From Nymphaea colorata (Eukaryota > Streptophyta > Magnoliopsida > Nymphaeales > Nymphaeaceae), in assembly GCF_008831285.2 (NCBI RefSeq), contig NC_045142.1, forward strand, positions 19,843,354-19,907,353: 64,000 nucleotides of DNA, in the 5' to 3' direction. A model generated the notes under the pieces. That model had not been told where the DNA came from. It saw nothing but the letters and a program-made list of their open reading frames with translations, and did not search any database. Shown piece after piece: positions 37,021 through 48,844 of the stretch (its first letter is position 1; every line of letters begins with the position of its first letter). Both the position numbers and the translations under genes were made by a program.

Positions 37021-38382
37021 AAGAAGGGGCTGAGATCACAATTTGGCGGGCTAGCGTGAAATTATTCATGTCATGAGGAATCAATTTTTTGAAAGATCAT
37101 AGTAATTTTGCTTTGCTGGGCTATCCTACATCCTTTGATGGGATATTCATATGATCCATCTATTGTACAAGGTTGACTGGAAAATAAACGAATGTCATCA
37201 TACTTTAAACATGTTTAAGGGTAATTAAAATGGGTGATTAACAATGGATTGGCGCGATCATTTCTAAATATTCAAGTGATTCAAAGATGAACCTCCACGG
37301 CTGGATGGTTATTTTTTGTTTGGTGTCAATAAAAAACATCGCAAAATATGCATTTGCAACGATCAATTGCTTGACCATGGTTTTCAATTATGGAATCCAA
37401 CTTTTATGGCAGTTTTTAACAATACAAAATAACCATCCGAGCACAGAAATAGCTGCCTAATTTCAACACACAGACACACACACTCATATATATGTATATA
37501 TATTCCCATTAGCAACTCCTAGACAACTGCACTTGAGGCTCTTAATTCTGTTGAACAAATTTGGCCACCTGGTCATTGTTCAATCTCATAAGACAATACT
37601 TGAAACTGTAGGAAACTTAATTTGAAGAAAGAAACAATATTGTAAAAGCGGTATCGTATCACTTATCGATCAGGCTAACCTATATATGTATGGTAACATA
37701 TTGTAAATTTATTTTTGTAATGCATTCACAATTAAAAAAGAAAAAATAGCAATAAATTCTGATAAAACCAAGAAAAATGTTTCCTATATAAAACAACTCA
37801 TCACAATGTTACACACATAATAAAAATTCACAAATCTTCATCTACAGACATAATAATGGTAAGACATGATAACCATGATAAAATTTGAGGTCTTAAAGAC
37901 TTTTACAATAAACTTTTTACTGCTTTTACATCATATTATCAAACATTTATAATATGCAACCTATCTATTCACCTTCTTCATCTTCATTATAATATTCAAA
38001 CTCATTTTGCTTCATTGATTTCATCCCCTTCAAGTGGAATGTCCTCACCAGCATATGCAGGCTCACCTTCTTCAATGTTCAAAAGGAGTAGGCCACAATG
38101 AGGCCTCCATCCTTTCACATCAAATTCCTCAGATGATCACTGCTGCTCAGAGCATCATTGTCAAAATTCAAAAGAAATTGCAAATTCCAAAGAATGGCTA
38201 CTAATGGTGCTAGAGTCACTCTCAAAAGCATGTTCCTTTCTTCCAGCAGCCACAATTCACTTCAAGCCTTCCAAGATAGTCAAACTAATTGAAATATTCA
38301 TCTCCAAAATATTTTTATTGCATGACGAATGACAAATACAAGTGCCATGTGGTGAAACATGAAGAGGTAATCTGATGGTCTC

Positions 38383-38572
38383 CAGTGGCAGAGTTACATT
38401 GTAGCTGGTGTGGGCAATTACCCACACCAGCCTACAAATTTTGCCTTATTTACATATGTAAACATAATTGACTTTTATTGTTTCTTTTTTTTTTCTTTTA
38501 CATATGAGTGACCCTTCAAGTTTAAAACTAAACAGAGTGCCCCTCAATCAGAAATTTCTAGCTCTGCCACTG
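38383..38572. mobile_element. hAT-like MITE in the right inverted arm
   Basis: Starts CAGTGGCAGAGTTA and ends TAGCTCTGCCACTG: 13 of 14 bases pair as inverted repeats. Flanks ATGGTCTC and GTGGTGTC are a decayed 8-bp target duplication. It is the ortholog of 5139-5312, so the insertion predates the inverted duplication. Confidence 0.75.
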
Positions 38573-38849
38573 GTGGTGTCACTAGTTAAACGATAGCATG
38601 ACATTTTCAATTTGCAATCAAAATTGGAAATGATTGATGAGATGCAAGTATGAATGGCAAGAAATAATTTATGGAAAGCATTATTATATCTTATCAAGTT
38701 ATCAAGGATTCCTATTAATATGAAGCAAGAAATAAATGGATTACTTGGATGAAGGCCTTCACACATGCTAATGGTTGCGTAGATAAACCCTGAGGTCATA
38801 GACATTTTTGGTTTGCTTGGCCTTTTACATAAGTCCTCTATTGCTAAAG

Positions 38850-38899
<50 letters not shown>

Positions 38900-39234
38900 A
38901 TTATGCTACATATAAAATAGGTTTTTAAAGATTGACATGCGACCCTTGGAATCCAGCCGTATAACTAAATCAAAAATATTTTACTTGCATAATAAGTTCT
39001 AGAGTCTTTGGGGTATTATTGTAAACCAACTTAAATTATTTCTTTCTTTTCCTTTGTGTAGTCTAAACAAAATAGTTTGAACAATTCTTTTTCTTTCTAT
39101 TCAAACAAGCTTTTATAACAATTTGTTTCATTCTATTTTCTTTCCTCTCCTTTTCTTCCAAAATCCTTTCTTTCCCTTTCCATTCTTTTCCTTTTATCCT
39201 ACTTTCTCTCCATCCAAACAGGTGCTATAATAGG

Positions 39235-39560
39235 TCAACGAAAAAATTATTTAACAATTGGGATTGTGTTGCCTAAAGCCTCTCTAAGAGCCAGCACGTT
39301 TGAAATGACTTTATACAAGAAGTTACATGGGGAAATAGGTTGCTACTGGTGTACACTTGTAGCTCCTTCTATCTTGAGAATCAGAACAATCACAGTGTTG
39401 TTAAACTTCTTCACCATTCATCTTATTCCCAAGAAAACTTCAACCATCTTGATCATGTAATGACTGGTTACTCCTCGGTATTGTTGAAAAAGGGACCTGA
39501 AGGATCCATTACGTCCCGAAGCGCTCTCCGCTTTCAAACTAAAGTTGCATACTTCAGTTC
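39235..39560 (-). pseudogene. L1-type LINE reverse-transcriptase scrap, inverted copy
   Basis: On the minus strand, one frame gives FRSLFQQYRGVTSHYMIKMV, then a stop after GIR, MVKKFNNTVIVLILKIEGAT, a stop after HQ, and PISPCNFLYKVISNVLALRE. It extends a little further toward the palm than the left-arm copies. No catalytic box. Confidence 0.75.
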
Positions 39561-39589
39561 TTTTGTTAAAACTGATCTTAGGATTTGTC

Positions 39590-39656
39590 GGACTCATCTC
39601 TCTTTTCCACTCGCCAGCACAGACTACTATTTAAAATAAGAACAAAACATGTAATA

Positions 39657-39697
<41 letters not shown>

Positions 39698-40530
39698 GCT
39701 CTCTTCATGCAAGAGAAGTCAAAGGTCATGGAGCTCTTACTTTGTTTCTTTCTTCCACCACACTTTCACTTTCAGTGGTAGACAAGTAAAAAAGAGAGGA
39801 ACGACCCTGTTGAATAGAAACCATTAATTTACATGATATGACATCGTTGATATTAAAGTTCCTGTCTTGGTGGGAAAGACGCAGACTTAGAGGTGGAATA
39901 GAAAGGCTCGAATCAAAATACTTATGTGAAGTTGGTAGATTGTGCTTCCCATGGCAATATGGTGGCTATCGAAGACAGGAATTATGAATACCATGGCAAC
40001 AAGAAAAATCCAAATCTGTTACATCAGAAGCAATTGACAGTCTAATTATATGGTCTTCAAGCAGAAGAACAAGTTTCCGCAACTTTTCGACCTTTTTTAT
40101 GAAGGAAGTCTCTCATGTATATCACCGACTTCAACACAAAGCAGCATCACCACAAAAGCCTATAGAAAACACATATGCTAATGAAACCACATCTGAAAGA
40201 CGCCCTGCCATGATCGACCAGCTTCCCTTCCCTATTTTAAAGCTATTCACAGTACCTACACCACGGTCCTCATGAACTTCATGGTTGCCGATCGTCACTA
40301 GCTGATGCCGGAAGGAATTCCATCTTTCTGTTTGCTCTCCCTCCCCCCCCCTCTCTCTCTCCCTCTCTCTAGACGTGCATAAGAACTCAAAACGCGTGGA
40401 GCTGTCACTTTATTTCTTTCTTCCACCACACTTCACTTTTAGTGGTGGAGAATTCAAAAAAGAGGGAACCACCCGTTGAATAGAAACAAATAATTTACAT
40501 TGATAAGACTTTTCTCAATATTTTTTGTTA
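39590..40530 (+). repeat. Repeat family R4, copy 3 (with direct terminal repeats)
   Basis: The most complete copy. A segment of about 140 bp at 39703-39843 recurs at 40370-40505; both carry GGAGCTGTCACTTT-type text, TTTCTTTCTTCCACCACAC, and ACCACCC.GTTGAATAGAAA. They bracket about 530 bp of non-coding DNA. A (CT)n run (39661-39694) precedes the first repeat and a CT/CCCC run precedes the second. Confidence 0.7.
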
Positions 40531-40550
40531 TAAAAGAGATAGCACTGTCA

Positions 40551-40559
<9 letters not shown>

Positions 40560-40600
<41 letters not shown>

Positions 40601-40612
40601 GTGTGTGTGTAT
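40560..40612. repeat. (TA)n-(TG)n microsatellite
   Basis: Follows CATTGAAAAT, the left arm of the palindrome at 25471, but the right arm is missing here. Confidence 0.9.
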
Positions 40613-40740
40613 AACTAATAATTTATAATGAAAATACATATCACTTTTTTCTCTTTATTTTTCTCCTAACTATCTATCAAGTTAGATCGGACAACCGTGA
40701 TTAGATGGCTGAATAACTCTAAAAAGTCAGTTCACCATTC

Positions 40741-40824
40741 AATATATATATATATATTATATACACACACACACACTACTTCATCACAAACAAAAACCAA
40801 CAGACCTCTTACAATATATATATA

Positions 40825-40856
<32 letters not shown>

Positions 40857-40970
40857 CCTACTTGGATCACAAACAAAATCCAACAGACCTCTTACATTAT
40901 ATATATATACACACACACACACTACTTCGATCACAAACAAAAACCAACAGACCTCTTATATTTGTGTTAA
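40741..40970 (+). repeat. Three-unit minisatellite built from microsatellite-flanked units
   Basis: Three units each read (TA)n, (CA)n, CTACTTC.ATCACAAAC, then CAACAGACCTCTTA. The CAGACCTC landmarks fall at 40801, 40884 and 40948. A single unit exists at about 25483-25600. Confidence 0.9.
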
Positions 40971-41619
40971 AAAGTGTTCTGAACAAAATATGAATCTCCT
41001 AATGTCTTCATTATAAACACTAATTTAATCTAAACAATGTTTATGTTCAAATTACTTTTATAAAAAAAAGTATTTTTTCTAATATTAAAATTTTGATGTT
41101 ATAAGTGCCATTCCTTTTTTAATTATTATGGTATATTAATAAAATAAAAAATAACTAACTTAATGTATGTTTATCCCCAATATATTTTAAGATAGTGCTA
41201 AATTATAAAGAAAAGGAATTTTAATAGCCCACTTCTGTCCCTTATCTAAGTGGTATGTTATTTATATATCATATATATGACTGCACACAGAGAGAGAGAG
41301 AGAGAGAGTTTGTATTAAATGAACTAAAACATCCAAAGAGTAATGAGCCACAGTACAACTTAAAAAAAAAGGACGAAACAAAAGAAAATAGAAGCAGCAG
41401 AGAAGAAAGAGGAACCAATCGACAGCCAGAAATCCTCAGGATAGTAAAAGCTCCATTCTTAGGGTTTGAATAAGTGGTGGAAAACGAAATGAGCTTTAGG
41501 AAAGAACACTTAATTGGGAATGATCCAAATCTTCCCCAGAAAATACAAAACCATGTATGCCAACTTCAAATACAGATGGCACATGGATCTACAACTTTAG
41601 TTTAAAGGAATTAGCATTT
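40971..41619. other. Intergenic, partly duplicated
   Basis: The first 300 bp matches 25600-25910. The rest is AT-rich with a short (GA)n run at 41289-41308 and no motif. Confidence 0.5.
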
Positions 41620-42060
41620 TCCTCTTGTTGACAAATCTAGCACTGCTCTATGTTACGGAAATTTCCTAATAGCCATCGGTTAGCAAAGTAACCAAAATAT
41701 CTTGATTGTCACATTATTTTCTGCAGAAAACCCAAAGGAGGATTTGGTTATGGATACGAAAGAGATACATGGGCTCTACTACATCAACTAAATCAAAGAC
41801 AAACAAGGCCACCACCAACAACAATTAAACTCTCTCGGGCCAACTAAGTTGAAGACAAGCAAGGCCAGGAGAAAGACAAAGAATGTATTGTTGTTTCTTT
41901 GCTGTTCTTAATTTGTACTTTGGTGTTTTCTTGTCATCTATTTTACTTTTTTTTTTCATTTTGCATGCGAAAATTGGTTTGAATCAACCTATTTGAATTG
42001 TACCAGTTCGTTCTCAGCCCAATATTTCATGATTTTATCATCCAGATAGCACTAGCTTTG
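41620..42060 (+). repeat. Copia-derived repeat R7, copy 1
   Basis: Shares both ends with 48366-49350: ACAAATCTAGCAC and CTCTATGTTAC on the left; TTTCTTTGCTGTTCTTAATT and GGATCAACCTATTTGAAT-like text on the right. In the middle a short reading, GLYYIN, resembles the Copia pre-integrase segment. The integrase part present in copy 2 is missing. Confidence 0.6.
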
Positions 42061-42464
42061 ACAGTCATACATGAAAAGACCTCAATACTTGGTCCATTTC
42101 TTGTGAAGTTACATCATGTTTTGCATGTCTCCATTTATTTTGTAACTCTAAAACAATTAATGACGTCGACTTTTCTCTATATGCCACAGCTTTCTTAAAC
42201 TCCAAATCAGTCAACCCTAAAAGGTCGCTGCTCTTCCCTATCAAGCTGTAGCTGGATATCCCCAGCACGAGTTTTCCGTGAGTTCTCAAATGCAACAACC
42301 TAGCAACGTCTTCTAGGTCATTGTCACCTCGAATCCATCAAAAGATGCATTTGCAACGATCAGTTGCTTGACCATGGTTTTAAATAATGGAATACAACTT
42401 TTACTGCAGTTTTTAATGATACAAATAACCATTCATAAACAAAAATAGCTCCCGATTTCAATAA

Positions 42465-42523
<59 letters not shown>

Positions 42524-42647
42524 CACACACACACACACACAGATATATATATATATTATATATATATATGTATATACGCCGCACACCTTAATTAGGTCGT
42601 CATGCCACACACCTTAATTAGGTCAATGATGCATCACTCAGATGCTT
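42061..42647. other. Intergenic with a long (CA)n microsatellite
   Basis: The CA run at about 42466-42541 is followed by a TA run. Upstream, GATGCATTTGCAACGATCAG repeats text of R6 (37348) and 50120. Confidence 0.7.
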
Positions 42648-43725
42648 TGAGGCGTTCTTCTAGGTGATGCACAGAGACCTCATGCATGTGTTCACCTCTA
42701 ACAACATGGTTTAGCTTACTTGTCAAAGAAAGAAAAATCTGGCAGATGAATATTCCATGCATGACTCTTTTGCAGTCCACATCTTCGTTAATCTTTCCAC
42801 CTTAAGGGCTGTTTCAGAATAAAAAAACAAATCAGGCCAAATCAGAGAGAGCGAGAGAGAGAGAGAGAGAAAGAGGGTGATGACAGTTGCTCATGATGAG
42901 AGCAATGAGTGGAGAGTGTTCATCTGAGTTCGGGTGGACATGGGCCAACACGAACAGATTTGCATTAATTACACAGTCGTAGCGAAAAAGAGTGTCCGGT
43001 CCAAGAGGGTACTCTATGTAAAGAAGATATATCTTGTAAGAAAAAGATGACTAAGAAGATTGATTATATACATACATATAACCTGTAGAAACGGGTTGTC
43101 AAAACAGGTTATATGTAAAAAAATTGTGTATATGGGTACATAATGACCAAAATATCCCTGTTTATAGTAGAAAAGGAACATTTTAAAAGGGTAAAAAAAG
43201 GTTATGAAAAAATTAAAAAGTGTAAAATAGACATAGTACGTCACTGAAAAATTCAGAAGTAACCCAACCTTCATCTTTTTTCCTATGATACTGTATACTT
43301 GTGGATCCACAGAAGTGTGCAGCAACTCGTTCTCATATCTCATATCGGGCATTGACCAGTTCCACAGATTCAAGTGACCGAAGAAGAAGAAAGAGGAGAG
43401 GGGGTTGGTGGAGGAGGAGAAACTGAACTTTAGCCACCAGCGTTGTCATGGGATGTCGCTTGTCAATTTCTTCAATCGATGCGGCTTGAGTTTTCGACAC
43501 TGATGGTCAACGGCAAAGCTCTCTCTAAAGAAGTAGGTGACCTTAGATTTAATTTCTTGCTTAGGTGGGCATTTGAGATCCTTTTAATGATGTACGTGGA
43601 GGGCTATATATCTATAAGATCCAATATATTTCATGCCTAAGGTTGATTTGAACAGGTGAAAAGTGAAAACTGGAAGGAAAGCACCTCTAACATTACAAAG
43701 CACCCATCTAAATATGCTTTCTATA
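42648..43725 (+). repeat. Repeat family R5, copy 2
   Basis: Direct duplicate of 34497-35805. A third partial copy (about 120 bp, including GGATGTCGCTTGT and CGACACTGATGGTCAACGGC) lies at 60990-61115. Confidence 0.75.
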
Positions 43726-44673
43726 TCAAAATTTTATCCCTCTATACATATCATTCTTGCAGCCAAAACAATACCAAAAGCTGAATTTTTCATTATAACT
43801 CGCGACCTTTGAAAGTTGATCAAACAAACTGATGGTCGCTAACATCATCTCTGAGAACTGATCGCCTTCTAACCAATACTTTCGGCTCAAACCGGATGGT
43901 TGCTGTAATGCCCACGTTTTTCTTTTTCTTTTTCTTTATTATCACAAAAATTTTAATAAGAGTATAGGCTATAATTGGTAGATTCAATAACTGATAAAAA
44001 TAGTTGAAACTGTCAACTATATGATAAAGGGGGCAGTCATGGAAAGAAATGAATGGGTTACCAAATATATACCTAGGTAGAAGTGGTAACTGAAAATATT
44101 AAAAGAAACTAAAAGATGATTGAGTGCAGCTGAGAAGCCTTCCTAAGAAAAATCATTTGGGGGTGTTGCTCGCCATGTATTGGCCTTATTTAACCCCATA
44201 CCTCACGTTCCCATTTGCTGCAGCCATAGGGGGAAGGGTTCCAGCAGTTAGAAATTAGGAAAAAGTGAGAGCTAACCCTTGTTTTCCTGCAACTTGGGGT
44301 GAAGATCAAGAGCAAAGAGGCACTGGTCCACGTGACTGTTATCCGCTGCTTGGAGGATCAAGAACGCCAAGGAGCTAGGGTGCTGACAATAAAAATCAGG
44401 GGCTGTAGAGTTAGAGAGACCCTGGTAAGTGTTATATAGTTTCTTTTATAAATAATCTATATAGGTAGGTATATATATATATGTAAAGCAAGGAGAATTC
44501 TACTTGGTGGGGCTGAAATTATACATGTAATGCATGTTTTGCAAGGAAATCATGCTACACTGCCTTGGAATGCAGCCCTCATGGCGGACTTAATTGATTG
44601 CAGCATAGAGCAATAAGGTATGGGAATACTCAGCTATGAGTGCAGCATGTAGCCCTTGTACATTTGTTGCTTG

Positions 44674-44754
<81 letters not shown>

Positions 44755-44902
44755 TGTTATAGTAGCGAATCTATGTATTTACGTGCCTAGATATGAATAG
44801 ATGTGTGAAGTGTTATATTCTGGAAATGATACACAACACTCTTAGTCTTAGACATCTCTGATTGCCTAAAAATAAATATATGTATGCATGTATGAGGTGT
44901 AA
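43726..44902. other. Intergenic, nothing recognised
   Basis: No protein motif. A (TA)n array lies at about 44677-44751. The left part may be unrelated to the Copia element that starts at its right. Confidence 0.5.
44677..44751. repeat. (TA)n microsatellite
   Basis: About 75 bp, with one interruption near 44704. Confidence 0.95.
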
Positions 44903-47301
44903 TTACCAGTGTGCAGAAAAATAAATGGGTATTTTTAGGGTAATACATGAGCTGTTTGTGAATATAGATAATGCGGTACTATTTTCATAATGTAGCGATA
45001 TTAAGCACACTGTGACACCCTTGTACTTAGTTCCATGAAGGTCTAAGTATGCTGAAATTGATGGTATGTGCACATAAAAGTGATTGGAACCAGTTTGAAC
45101 TGCTGAGGACCTTGAGGAACTTGGAATGATTCTAGGCAACACAATAAGAGGTAAACTCTCTTTTAGCTTATCAATAGGTCTAGGCTTAATACATTCAGAT
45201 CTGGATGATGACCTTAGCTAACTTGAAATGTTTGAGGGAGTAAAAGAGGGACCACAATGAGAGTATAAAAAATTTCTTTCGTCAAAAATAACATGTCTAG
45301 ATATGATGACACGATTAGAGATTGGATTGTAACAAACACAGCCTTTATGACAGCTTCCATACCCAATGAAGACGCAGGTTTGAGCTTTGGGTTCTAGTTT
45401 TGAAGCATGTCTAGGTCCATTCAATGGATAGACGGTACAACCAAAGGTCCTTAGATGACTATATTTGGGAACTTCATGTAAGAGCTTCTCATACGGCATC
45501 ATTTGCAAGTCTGCAGTAGGCAACCTGTTAATAAGATGAACAGCAGTTTTAAAAGCATCAAACCAAAATTTTTGTGGCATATTGGCATGAATAATCATGG
45601 TGAGTCCCATTTCCACTAGATGCCTATGCTTTCTTTCTACTATCTCGTTCTACTGGGATGTGTAAGGGCATGTTATCCATCGACGAATACCTCGATTTTT
45701 AAGAAATGTGCTAAATTCTTTGCTCATGAATTCTCTTCCTCCATCTGAATGGAAAATTTTCATTTTTGTTTCAAGTTGATGCTCTACTATGCTTAAAAAG
45801 GTTTTAAAACATGGAAGCATATCACTTTTCTTTGACAAGGGAAAGATCCATGAGAAGTGAGAGTAGTCATCAACCATTAAGAAATAATACATGTACCCTT
45901 CTCGTGAAGTACATGGTGCATCAACATGTAACACTTCAAGAGGTTTGGTCGCATGAAACTCAGCTTTAGGAAAATGAATTTTATGCATTTTTCCAAGCAC
46001 ACATGAAGAACAAAAATCTAATTTATGTCTGTCATCAACAGTAATTAAACCAGCAACTTTCAACGAGTTTAATAACTGAAAGTGAGCATGTCCTAGACGC
46101 AAATGCCATAACTAAATGACTGAGTAAGAATTTTGAGAAACCAAAGAAGTATTAGCAATCTTTTATTGATCGTCATCTCCAATACTGATAGGATTGCTAG
46201 TAGAGTCCTTCCTTTCTCTCGTCCATCTATAGAGTCCTCCTTTCTCTAGCGGCCCTGTGTGAAGAATCTGGCCTGTCTGCGTATTCTTAACAATAATTAA
46301 CAATAAAACCATTAGAGGAAAATTCAATAGAGCATTTGTTGTCTTTGGTAAACCTTGCTATTGACATAAGATTCTTGTGCGCTTTAGGAGCATCCAACAC
46401 ATTTTTCAAAACAAAGGATCACGTCTTGGTAGTTTGGTACACATTCCCTATATTTTTAATTTGCATCTTACTACCATTGCCAACTATAATAGAATTAGAA
46501 CCATGGTAGGGAAATTTACCTTGCATATCTTGTTCTGAATTTGTCACATGGTGGGAGGCACCTGCGTCTGGATACCAGGCTGAGTCTTGAGTATTGCTAA
46601 CATTTTCTCGGCTACTAGATGCATTATCAGATTTTCCCATGTTGAGTGCCATGGCCATAAATGCCTTTGGAATATCATAACATTGTCGAGCTGTATGATT
46701 TCTTCTGCCAAAATATTGACAAGTTACTCCTTGGCTAGATTTGTTAGTATTATTATTTTTTCCATAGTTTCCTCTTCCTCCATTACGGCCTCTACCCCTA
46801 CCACATTATAGTTGCCATGCCCATGCCCTTGGTCAATAATAAAAGCATGCCCACGCCCTTGGTCAGTAATAGAAGCATGCCCATGCCCTTGTTCAGCAAT
46901 AAAGGCAGTGCCAGTGGCTTCAACCTGAGTCATCTGGGATGAAGAAAGCATTCCAAGTCATCGCTCTAGAGTAATTAACATATCATATAATTCAGACCAT
47001 GAAGGCAGATCTTTGAATGCAATAACCGTGGTAATAAAAGATTCATATTCAGAATTCAGTCCATTCAAGGTATAGAGAACATGGTCTGTATTTGGGACAA
47101 AGTGTTGCAATCTGCTAAGAGAATCATGTAAGAAACTAATATGTTGAAGGTATTCAGTCATAGACATTCCTCCCTGTTTTATGTTTTGTAATTCTCTTTT
47201 CAACTGCATAATATGAAGATTATTTTGTGAGGCATACTGCTTATGATTTATGGTATCCCATGTTGAGTGCAAGGAGAGTTAGAAGAGGAAAATGCAGCCA
47301 T
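44903..47301 (-). pseudogene. Copia element 2, gag-protease-integrase, truncated
   Basis: Read right to left. Gag: LQHISFLHDSLSRLQHFVPN and TLNGLNSEYESFITTVIAFK. A Gly/His-rich stretch has three 30-bp tandem units coding QGHGHA-type peptides (46815-46904). The zinc knuckle TCQYFGRRNHTARQC (about 46725-46684) has Cys 2 changed to Phe. Protease: WYPDAGASHHVTN, with DSGAS changed to DAGAS. Integrase: LRLGHAHFQLL and FCSSCVLGK, then LHVDAPC, FHSDGGREF, and after a TAG at 45652-45650, NEIVERKHRHLVEMGLTMII, giving D, D and E of the DDE triad. It continues through RTFGCTVYPLNGPRHASKLE. A frameshift separates gag from its ATG at 47301. No reverse transcriptase is found to the left, so the 3' half is missing. 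Confidence 0.88.
46815..46904 (-). repeat. 30-bp x 3 coding tandem repeat in Copia 2 gag
   Basis: Units at 46815, 46845 and 46875 share CATGCCCA.GCCCTTG on the plus strand and code for a Gln-Gly-His-Gly-His-Ala motif on the minus strand. Confidence 0.85.
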
Positions 47302-47309
47302 ATTATACT

Positions 47310-47860
47310 AGAAATTTCTCCCTCGTTCAATCAACAGCCGACGAGCACGGTCAATACGATTTGAGTCTGATAAACAAAAAAGGTGACTGAGGAGGCAGAT
47401 CGGGTGACTGAAGGGGCAGATAGGCCTCGGTGGATCTCCCTTGTTAGCACACTCCTCGATGAACAGGTGAACACAAAAGGAAACAGCACGCCCCTTGGTG
47501 AGGGCTGCAAACAGCGTGACCTTCCCTTGTTGAGAGACAGAAAAAGAAGTCAACAGCATGCTCCTCGGTGAAGGCTGGAAAGAGCGTGGCCTTCCTTAGA
47601 CAAAAAGGAGGCACGTGCCCAGCTGAAGGCAGGGAACAACACACTCCAAAAGGAAGGCACATGCCTCAATGAAGGCAAAAAACAACACACTCGGTGCCAC
47701 ACCCTTGTTCAAACACTAAAAGGAGCAGCATGCTCCTTGGTGAAACAGTGCGCTCCTCGGTGAAGACAGGAAGCAGCACACTCCTCAGTGAAGGCCTTGG
47801 TGGCTTTCACTTGCTCACCACAAAAAAAAAGAGCATGAAACCGCATGCTCCTCTGTGGTT
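47310..47860 (-). repeat. Degenerate short tandem repeats in the Copia 2 leader
   Basis: Between gag and the primer-binding site, about eight irregularly spaced copies of a unit like GCTCCTCGGTGAAGGC occur (near 47451, 47490, 47553, 47616, 47663, 47732, 47750, 47783). Spacing varies from about 18 to 70 bp. Not a CRISPR array: units are imperfect and the spacers uneven. Confidence 0.6.
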
Positions 47861-48029
47861 TCCCTTGTTACGCAAAAAACTATGGAAGTAGGAAGAGGAA
47901 CATGAGACGCAGCAGAGAGAGTGGCTGGAAAACGATGGTGCCGGCATCAAACAATGGTTGTGCACCAGATAGGTGAAGCGTGGCTCTACAAAGATGCAGG
48001 ATACGGAAGACCACGGTGAAAGCAATTGC

Positions 48030-48043
48030 AGGCTCTGATACAA
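48030..48043 (-). promoter_or_regulatory. Copia 2 primer-binding site (slightly decayed)
   Basis: The minus strand reads TTGTATCAGAGCC, one or two changes from the canonical TGGTATCAGAGC. Confidence 0.75.
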
Positions 48044-48373
48044 AGTTAAAAGAAAAGATGAACACACAGGTGTAACGTGGTTCGGCTAAAATCAGCCTAC
48101 ATCCACACAAACATTCTCTCTTCTATTCAATAACCACACAGAGAGAGTACAAATATTTATAGTCACTTTATACAATTTAGATTCTTGATTTTAGGATCTT
48201 GATTTACACGACAGATTTGGGCAGAATTACAGGAGAAGATAGGGGAAATGATTTCCTTCTCATTTAGAGATGATTGGTCAGTTTTGGATAGCTCTTGAGT
48301 TTTGGAAACCGTACCCTGTCCTTTGTAACTGATCCTGATCGTATCCATTCCATAGATCTTATCATTGTTAACA
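48044..48373 (-). mobile_element. Copia element 2, 5' long terminal repeat
   Basis: On the minus strand it begins TGTTAACAATG at 48373 and runs to the primer-binding site. It contains GACTATAAATATTTG as a TATA region near 48165, followed by CTCTCTCTGTGTGG. The 3' end is TTTTAACTT rather than a clean CA, so it has decayed. No partner LTR is in the window. Confidence 0.65.
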
Positions 48374-48842
48374 AATCTAGCACAGCTCTATGTTACAGAA
48401 ATTTCTGAATATTTTCTCCAAGTAGAAGGTCATTCTCCTGGACCAGAAACCCGGAAGAGGCTTGGTGATGGTTATGAGAGAGATGAGCACTATCTACTAC
48501 ATTAACTTGAACACAAACAAGGCACTTCCAGCTGACAAGAAGAATGAAGAATCACTCCTATGGCACTATAGGTTGGGACATTTGTCTGATCTAATTCTCA
48601 AAACTGTGTTTCTTAAGCTCGTCTACAATTTTCCAGTATGTGAGACATGCAATTATGCAAAGATGACTGGACAATCATTTCCTGAATCTGAAATAAAAAG
48701 CCAATATTGCTTCAACTTGGCTCAGGCTGATGTATGGGGCCCGGCTCCTGCTGTTTCCAACTTTATTTTCAGATACTTTCTCCTGTTAAAAGATGACAAA
48801 TCATGGATGAGTTGGGTGTTCTTTCTCAAGAAAAAAGGATGA
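48374..48842 (+). pseudogene. Copia element 3, pre-integrase/integrase scrap
   Basis: The frame from 48462 gives STIYYINLNTNKA, ESLLWHYRLGHLSDLILK, VCETCNYAKMTGQSFPESE, then FNLAQADVWGPAP and RYFLLLKDDKSWMSWVFFLK. This is the Copia HHCC zinc segment and the beginning of the integrase core, with the first catalytic Asp in QADVWGP. At 48845 the frame is cut by a repeat (R8) just where the family continues K.EVF. A different Copia lineage from element 2, and on the opposite strand. Confidence 0.8.
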
Positions 48843-48844
48843 GG

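Larger units (their letters stand above)
35905..37500 (+). repeat. Repeat family R6, copy 1
   Basis: Recurs in direct orientation at 56105-57700 and partly at 60290-60970. It starts near CGGTTAGACTTCTGCTAAGC and ends at a (CA)n/(TA)n tract. Each long copy contains two small hAT-like MITEs (here 36019-36164 and 36863-37020). No protein motif. Confidence 0.8.
37690..39580 (-). repeat. Right arm of the ~2-kb inverted duplication (IR1-R)
   Basis: Reverse complement of 3770-6040 with scattered differences. It lacks the 357-bp tandem duplication and has a longer (TA)n tract (38853-38894). R4 copy 3 follows directly. Confidence 0.8.

Noticed and set aside
42360-42584. Cys-Val repeat frame
   Set aside because: Translation of the (CA)n microsatellite, not a cysteine-rich peptide gene.
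47310-47860. Possible CRISPR-like array
   Set aside because: Repeats are imperfect and spacers vary widely, it lies in the leader of a plant Copia element, and no cas-like gene exists.
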